Positions 57,463 to 64,000 of a DNA stretch of 64,000 nucleotides are shown here, piece after piece. A program made the position numbers and the translations under genes. The notes below the pieces were generated by a model. It saw only the letters and a list, made by a program, of their open reading frames with translations, made no database searches and was not told the DNA's origin. The DNA comes from Dipteronia dyeriana (taxonomy: Eukaryota; Streptophyta; Magnoliopsida; Sapindales; Sapindaceae). Each line of letters begins with the position of its first letter. Position 1 is the stretch's first letter. The stretch lies in assembly GCA_032871835.1 (NCBI GenBank), contig CM065297.1, positions 34,791,598 to 34,855,597 of the forward strand, in the 5' to 3' direction.

Positions 57463-58721
57463 TGACCAACGCCATTATATAAGAGAATATTCAACTTTTT
57501 AACGGTCACCATTAGTGAAAGAGACAAAAGAGGAAACAAATACCTTTAGCTCCAAAATATCCTCCACATCCTATTCTTTAGGGTCAACTACAATAGAAAA
57601 TCCCGCTTAATAAGGAAGGAGGATCAATCCATAATCTGGGGAGTGGGCAACAAGCAATTGGAGCTTATATGTATGACAAAGCTTTCTCCAAGAACGGGAT
57701 ACGAAAAATTACATGCACCAATCAATTCCTATAGAGGATAAAATATGTTCTCTGATACATGACTCATATGACATATCTGATATCTCGTATGACACGATTG
57801 AGATCACATATATAATCTCTATCCCAAAAACGACCAGCCCTAGGCAAGTCTACATGCTTCGTTTAAAGTCCTCTCTACATCGTCATTGTATGTGTACCTT
57901 TACCAGAAATATATGTGTCGGTTAACACTCGATCATTGTTGTAAGCTTTTCGGAGCACCATGGTTGTATTATTTCTCCGTTGTTGTAAGCTCCCCGGAGC
58001 ATTCTTTGATATATACATTAGGAAGGGTATTCCTCTAACCACTGGATACTGCCTCGGGGTTTTTCAGCATGTGATCATTCGTGATGCTCTTTCCCCCATT
58101 GATCAGTCCACCTCCCTCTACAAAAGACTTGTGTTTTTCCTATTATCTATTATATTTTGCATGTGTGTATACGGGCTAGGTACCGACCCCATTGGTCCTA
58201 GTTCTCTAATCCTTCTTATATGAGATCAGTAAACTACAATGAAGATCTAGGGAACCAGATCTAGCCTCTACCCCGCTGGACCTAGCACCTTTATTCTTTA
58301 TATCTGTCTGCCAAGTTGCATGTCGAGATAGGGAGAAACCATCATGACCCGCTTGAAGGAAGTCAATGAGCTCTCATGTGATTTCTCTATGGAAGCGGGC
58401 ATGGAATCAGGCACAGAAGCCAGGCAAGCCCCCCCCTCCCCCCCCTTCTTTAATCGCCGTACAGGTTGTAGAATTACAAGAAGAAATCAGGGTCCAGAAC
58501 CAGGCTCCGGGTACCAGGATGGACTCCGACCCCGACCGAGGACCAGGACCAGGGAATAAGGACCAAGATCAGTCCCTTCACACTAGCATGAGAACCTTGA
58601 GCTCCCCATATCTTCTCCTTAAACACGAATCCCGACTGGCGAGATGCCTCGTCTCCTACCTGATGCATCTTATCGATTCATTCTCCATATTCATTCGAGA
58701 TCACCAAGGTATAAGGTACCA

Positions 58722-59390
58722 GTCTAGAGATGCACGTTTGAGAATGAGGATGGATATAGGTCCCCTCATCCCCATCCCCACTTCCTAGGCACTTCCCTCA
58801 TCCCCCCCCCCCCCCCCCCCCCCCCATTTCCCCATTTCCCCATTTGGGGAAATTGGGGATGAGGATGAGGATGAGGATGGGGATGGGGATGTTTGGGGGG
58901 AGGTCCCCCCATCCCCATCCCTAGTTCCCCATTTTCCCCATTTTTCCCTGTTTTCTTGTATCATCGGTCTCTCATTTTCCCATTTCCCTATTTAACTAAA
59001 AAATATAAATTAAATTTAAAAAAAAAAATCTTTCATTACAAATAAAAAATAACAATATATTACAAATTCAACATAAAATGTTTCAAATAATTCAAATATA
59101 TATTATAATTATATTTATATACTTTTGGGGGAAATGGGGAAATGAGGATCTCCATCCCCATCCCCAATTCAATTTTATTGTGGGGGAAATGGGGAAATGG
59201 GGAAATGGGGATAGGAGGACCCCCTATCCCCATTTTCATCCCCATTTTAATTTAGGGATGAAAATCATCCCCATCCCACCCCCCCCCCCCCCCCCCCCCC
59301 CCAATTTCCCCATTTTTTCCCAAAAATAAATCCCCAAATGGGGATGGGGGTGCGGGGATTTAGGGCCCTAGGGATTAATGTGCATCCCTA
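58722..59390. mobile_element. hAT-type MITE in the 3' LTR
   Basis: A 669-bp insertion that is absent from the 5' LTR. Ends are inverted: ctagagatgcac on the left and gtgcatcccta(g) on the right. The direct repeat ggtacca lies on both sides (58715-58721 and 59391-59397), with a possible eighth base differing. The interior is made of gggatgaggatggggat runs, poly-C tracts (about 58804-58826 and 59279-59302) and atttccccatttcccc repeats, and has no transposase. Ends like taggGATGcac and an 8-bp TSD suggest hAT. Confidence 0.85.
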
Positions 59391-59519
59391 GGTACCACCC
59401 CCGGTCACCAACTCCGTGGTAGTGGTCTCGAGGGTGTTAATCGAGATTTTCCACCCAGTACGAATTTTCGGTTAACAAAATTAAAATTAAATTTTTTATA
59501 TTTTTTATTATATATATAA

Positions 59520-59858
59520 TTATTGGAATTGATAATTTGATAATGGTAGACATCTAACCTTTTTATCCAACATTTATATCCAACTTGATGTGACAGCTTA
59601 CATGACACATCTTTGTTAGCCACCACATCATAACATTGCAACGTTATTACACTTGTTAGATTCAAAATAAAAATTAAGAAAGAAAAATTTTAAGCGTCAA
59701 ATTAATCAATCATTCGATGCACTGTCTCTCATACATTAAAAAGTGTAATAACTTGACAATATTATAATGTAGCAACTGATAAGGATGTGCCATGTAAGCT
59801 GCCACATCAAATTAGATGTAAAGGTTGGATGTCTACCATTATCCTTGATAATTATATA
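59520..59858. mobile_element. Foldback element with ~120-bp inverted arms
   Basis: The left arm (59520-59656) contains gataatggtagacatctaac, acttgatgtgacagcttaca and gttattacactt. The right arm (59738-59858) contains their complements (gttggatgtctaccattatc, gtaagctgccacatcaaatt, aagtgtaataac). The loop is about 80 bp. The RNA could fold into a long imperfect hairpin. Confidence 0.8.
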
Positions 59859-59867
59859 TTTAAATTT

Positions 59868-59871
<4 letters not shown>

Positions 59872-59932
<61 letters not shown>
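59872..59932. repeat. (AT)n-(TG)n compound microsatellite
   Basis: About fifteen AT units pass through atgtatg into about fourteen TG units. Confidence 0.95.
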
Positions 59933-59935
<3 letters not shown>

Positions 59936-60148
59936 CCCAATGATCGTGAGTTATTAGGATCTAAACTTCAATCATTGAGCAAGACCCAAATAGAGTGCCA
60001 CATATGGAACTCAATTTGGCTCTATTGTGGGTTCCACGTTCGAGGCTTGTTTTTTAGATCTTATTATGCCTATTATGCCCCCCCATGAGACCCATTTAAA
60101 AGTGGTTCTTTGAAAATGGGTCTCTTTTGATCGCCATTGTGGATGCTC

Positions 60149-60695
60149 CTAAAGCATCTTCAATGTATTACACCAAATTTTACATTAATTTAGTATTAAA
60201 ATAGCATCTTGGGAGAATACGTTTACACCATATTTTTTTCCACTTCAATGCTTCGTACTAAATTTTACACAAAAATAGTATTTTTAAAGAATATTCTTTT
60301 AATACATCTTTAAATTATTATAAAATTTTAAATTGATAAAATATATAATTAATAAGTATATTAATTAAATTAAATATGTATATCAATTTTGTTGTCATTA
60401 TAAAGATCTCGTTACTTTTCAACGGTATATATTTTAGAAATACATATTATTATAATTAATTTTGAGAGGAGTAAATTAGTAATTTTAAAAAGTAAAATGT
60501 GACTGTCCTCAAATTCAACAATTTTTTTTAAAAAAATAAAGAGATTTAGTGTAGTTACGATGCTAACCAAATTTGGTGTGCACCGTAGCAGCACTAAAAA
60601 AATTTGGTATTTTGGTGTGTTGATTGGAGACCACTTTTACACCAAATTGGTGTAATGTAAAACACCAATTTTATACGATTGAAAATTATCTTTAG
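60149..60695. mobile_element. MITE candidate
   Basis: The left end ctaaagcatcttcaatg and the right end (complement ctaaagataattttcaatcg) are similar. Internally ttacaccaaatttt near the left faces aaaattggtgt near the right. AT-rich, no ORF. Confidence 0.4.
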
Positions 60696-60999
60696 AATAT
60701 ATGTTTTTAATTAATATTTATACACATTAATTAATTTATACAACATTAATCGATTTTTAGTATAATTAATGTTAATATCATTTTAAAGATCTCTATCTTT
60801 TTGATGGTTTAATTTAATAAAAATATAAAGATATTGACACTCAAAAAACTTATTAGTACAATCATTTTTATAAATGCACAAATGTCTAAAATTTAAAAAA
60901 TATTATTACCGTAACATCCATACTAGTACTCTTATTCAAAATAAATATATTTATTTTAATACATATTATTTATTGTCACTCTTAAATCATTATCACACC

Positions 61000-61004
<5 letters not shown>

Positions 61005-61069
<65 letters not shown>
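61005..61069. repeat. (TA)n microsatellite
   Basis: About 32 uninterrupted TA dinucleotides. The IYIYIY peptide read through it is an artefact. Confidence 0.96.
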
Positions 61070-61071
<2 letters not shown>

Positions 61072-64000
61072 TATTATTTTTGGAATCAAACCCTTTTTCA
61101 ATGATGGTTCAATTTACTTTTGAAAACATCTCAAATATAGGAGCCTTATAAAATTGAATGTATGGAACCCGCAGATGGGGTCAATATATTTTCAATATGA
61201 AATTCTCTTATTTATACAGCTATCTTAAAAAAAATATTTACGACTATCTTAAAAAAAAAATTGTTGATATCTATAGTTATCGTGAAAAAAATATTTTGTT
61301 TATTGATAGAGTTCATAACTATACATAAAAGAAAGACAAAAATAAAATGATAAACATATGATGATGAGAAAGTTTGATACTTGAAATAAAATTAGAGTTA
61401 AATTAGGGTTTATCATAATTTTTTTTTTTTTGAACTTAAGTTTTTCTTAATAAAGAAATATAGTTGAAGAAATGAGTGTAATTAATGAGTGTATATAATA
61501 TTTGGTTTATTTTTAATTAAAGTATTTTTTCCAAATTGATACATTTTTATTAGGATATTTTTGTAATTAATTTTTTTAATAAAATATGGGTGTACTAATA
61601 AGTTTTTTGAGTGTCAATATCGGCACCCTTTTTATAATAAAAATTGTTATAACTAAGGGGTCGTTTATTTTTTTGTCTGAAGACTCAACAGTTCTGAATT
61701 TTTCAGAGAACTGAATAGGGATTGAAATCTGAACCTAAATGATATTTTTTTTTTTATTCTTCACATCTGAATGTGCTGTCTCTGATTAATAGTTAACGAA
61801 AAAAAATAGTCAATACAAATACCTTGTTTTTAAAAAAAAAATGAAAACTTGATTTATTGCAATTAGATTTTATTAAACTCAGAATTTCTAAGACTAATGA
61901 AGGAATTTAAGTTCTCTAAGCAATCACATACTTACAAAAATAACAAAAAACATTTTCATATTTTGATTTTTTTTTTAAACAAGGTACTTGTTTTTTTGAG
62001 TTTTTTTTTAGTATATACATATATACTATTCCTAAAAATCAAGTTTATTCGTAAGTTTTGTTTTTCTTTCTTAACCATTAGTCTTGCTTGAGAAAGAATG
62101 GAGATAGAAAATTAGAGATATGTATTGGAGAAGAGAGAGTTTAATATGATAATTAACAATTTAGGAGAGGGTGTTTAATTTGTAATATTTAATCTAATAA
62201 TTTAGGAGATATAATTTCTTTTTTAATAATATAATTCAAAAGATTACTCATCAGATGAATCCAAAGGCTACAATGGTTTATCCTAACTTTTATTAAAATA
62301 AAATGAATTGTCTTTAGAATTTATTTATTTTTAAATGGAGTGTCTTTAAAATAATAAGAGTAACAAAAGATAAAAAAATAATCTTGAAACAAACGGAAGT
62401 GTTTATAGAATTTTTTTTTAATTTTTTTTTTTAGAATACAGTGTTTTTAAAAAAGAAGTGTAAAAAAAATTGGATAGTCAAAAGCTCTTAAAATAAAATT
62501 ATCTGAAAATAAGTAATTTTACATTTATACTCATGCTAATTAAAATAAGTAATTTAACATGCACAATTCTTTATAAGATTTTGTATGTTCTTTTACAAAC
62601 AAATTTCAATTTAACAAAAAAAAACAATCATCAAATAATATAATTTTGCATGTTCTGTATATAAAGTTCAAATTCAATTTACTGATAAAACGTTCAAGTT
62701 CAATTTTTCATGTTGTCCGCAGTTCCGATCTATATAATTTATGAAACTATTTTTATTTTTTTGGTTTCCTGGATTGTATGCACCATAAACAAAATTAAAA
62801 AAAATGAATTTTTTAATAAATAGGTTCCAGTATATGGACCGGTTTCAATGCATATAAACAATTATTCTATAACACCTTCAAGCTATAAAATCGTTAACTA
62901 AAAAAAAAAGAGCTCTTATAGGGATTTCGGAGAGAAATTCAATTGTTTAATCCCATGAAGATTTATAAGAGATTTTTTTTTATCCTTCGTTAAAATAAGA
63001 AATATATTAAAAGAAAGAATTCAACACCATATCGAATTAGTATAAATTTTGAAATATATATTCTTTAGACGAATAGACTTGGAAGGGGATATTTTAATTG
63101 TAATCCAGTAATTTGGAATTAAGTTAAAAAACATGATTTTTTTTTTTAAGTTCTTTTTTAAATATATTTAAAATGTTTGATCACTTAAAAAAAAAAAAAA
63201 ATAGGTTCAATTCAGAACCATTATATCTTAGTGAAATAAACAGAACGAAAATGTTAGATTGAGATGCGTAAGTTCATAGGTATGATATGAAATGGCCTAA
63301 CCAAAGTGCAGAGACAACGGGATATGGTTACCCTTCCCTTAAAATCTTTTAAAAAAAAATAAAATTATTATATTTTAAAAACATTTGACTTTGAACCCCA
63401 AATTTTTTGTTTTTTATATACCTTTCAATGTTAAATTTTTTAGTCCAATTCCGGATCTAACAGTAGTATTTAGACCCTCTAACCTTCGCAAATGGATGGA
63501 TCTTAGTGATCTTCATCATCTTAGACAGACAACTCCACGTGATATTCTGAGGCTGATTTGTCATTATCATTTATTATCGTGATTCCTGTGAATTTGTGAA
63601 TGTCTGTAATTTGGTTGCTTTGAGTTTTTATTGTCGGTGTCTGGGTTGGGTCGCTTGCAAGGCTCTGCAAATGGGTATTGTGCATGAACGGAACATAAAC
63701 CGTATAAAAGTGATTATGTAAAGGCAAGACGAAAAGTGGATACTGGACCGTCCTGAGATTTTAGAGGTTTAATGGGAACTATAAAATCTAGATTTTTTAT
63801 ATATATTAAAATTTAAGAATAATATTTTTTATTGATTAGTTGGATTTCTGATTTTCGGTTTCATAATTCATAATACATATAAAATTCTAATAAAACTAAA
63901 ATAGAAAAAAGAAAAGAGGTTTTTCGGATTTAAAGAAGGAGGAGACGGAAAAAATGTATTAAATTACATTATAAAACAACTACAGTTGATTTCAAGAAAA
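61070..64000. other. AT-rich terminal stretch, no gene recognised
   Basis: Long poly-A/T runs and short ORFs only. ggggtcgtttattt at 61659 and its loose complement aaacaaacggaagtg near 62391 might bound another small DNA element. 63250-63740 is less AT-rich but has no recognisable domain on either strand. Confidence 0.45.

Larger units (their letters stand above)
40987..59477 (+). mobile_element. Large non-autonomous LTR retrotransposon (LARD-like) with nested insertions
   Basis: Direct repeats 40987-43402 and 56400-59477 both start tgttaata(g/a)caaaa and end gttaaca. A primer-binding site (tggcgccgtctgtgggaa) follows the left one and a purine-rich tract (cagaggggatttc) precedes the right one. 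Removing a 676-bp MITE insertion makes the right LTR 2402 bp against 2416 bp, which agrees well. The 13-kb interior contains no gag or pol of its own; after subtracting the nested copia and Gag-only elements about 5.5 kb of repeat-rich sequence remain. LARD elements are defined by long LTRs and a large non-coding interior. A TSD cannot be fixed in the A/T-rich flank (aaaat on both sides is weak). Confidence 0.8.
56400..59477 (+). repeat. 3' LTR of the LARD-like element, interrupted by a MITE
   Basis: Partner of 40987-43402. The two parts, 56400-58721 and 59391-59477, match the 5' LTR continuously once the insertion is removed. Confidence 0.88.

Noticed and set aside
60874..61104. ORF with IYIYIY repeats
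   Set aside because: It is a translation of the TA microsatellite.
63385..63727. Possible host exon
   Set aside because: Short ORFs on both strands with no recognisable domain or splice pattern; not enough to call a gene.

Overview
This window is a plant nuclear genome segment, most likely from a eudicot (inferred from the AT-rich background and the plant-only retroelement lineages; species not determined). I recognise no host protein-coding gene, tRNA, rRNA or CRISPR. Nearly everything interpretable is transposable-element DNA in several layers, broken by frameshifts, stops and nested insertions.

Layout. 1-1484: AT-rich flank with a GA microsatellite. 1485-12606: a Ty3/gypsy element of the Tat type with two ~840-bp LTRs, a 7-bp candidate target-site duplication (TSD), decayed gag-pol on the + strand and a long antisense gene with splice-site-like introns on the - strand. 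13127-14819: a 5'-truncated LINE (- strand). 14898-16579: a non-autonomous DNA element with long inverted arms. 16604-20355: a hAT transposon with 8-bp TSD, GC-rich subterminal ends, a broken BED/hAT transposase and interstitial telomeric repeats. 20587-25863: a second LINE (-) carrying a nested MITE-like element. 26397-33261: a near-full-length LINE (-) with a 15-bp TSD, both ORFs and a 5' leader built of tandem repeats. 33277-35798: AT-rich DNA with a LINE relic, a MITE and a ~423-bp tandem repeat. 35799-38606: a 3'-truncated Ty1/copia element. 38651-40986: AT-rich DNA with nothing recognised.

40987-59477: one very large LTR element with 2.4-kb LTRs and no gag-pol of its own (LARD-like). 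Its interior holds a ~150-bp tandem repeat that stays open as a ~50-residue peptide repeat. It has been invaded by a 5'-truncated Tork-like copia copy (46862-51248), by a compact 3.1-kb element encoding only Gag and protease on the - strand (51618-54726, TR-GAG-like), and, in its 3' LTR, by a 669-bp hAT-type MITE (58722-59390). The 5' LTR is the empty site for that MITE. 59520-59858 is a long foldback element; 60149-60695 is a candidate MITE; the rest to 64000 is AT-rich with a long TA tract.

The genes here do not form a host pathway. Each retroelement once supplied its own Gag, protease, RT/RNase H and integrase, or endonuclease and RT. The LARD, TR-GAG and MITEs lack polymerase or transposase and would depend on relatives elsewhere. 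The features most worth following are the spliced antisense gene of the Tat element, the in-frame 150-bp repeat of the LARD, the frame-intact Gag-protease-only element and the tandem-repeat leader of the full-length LINE.
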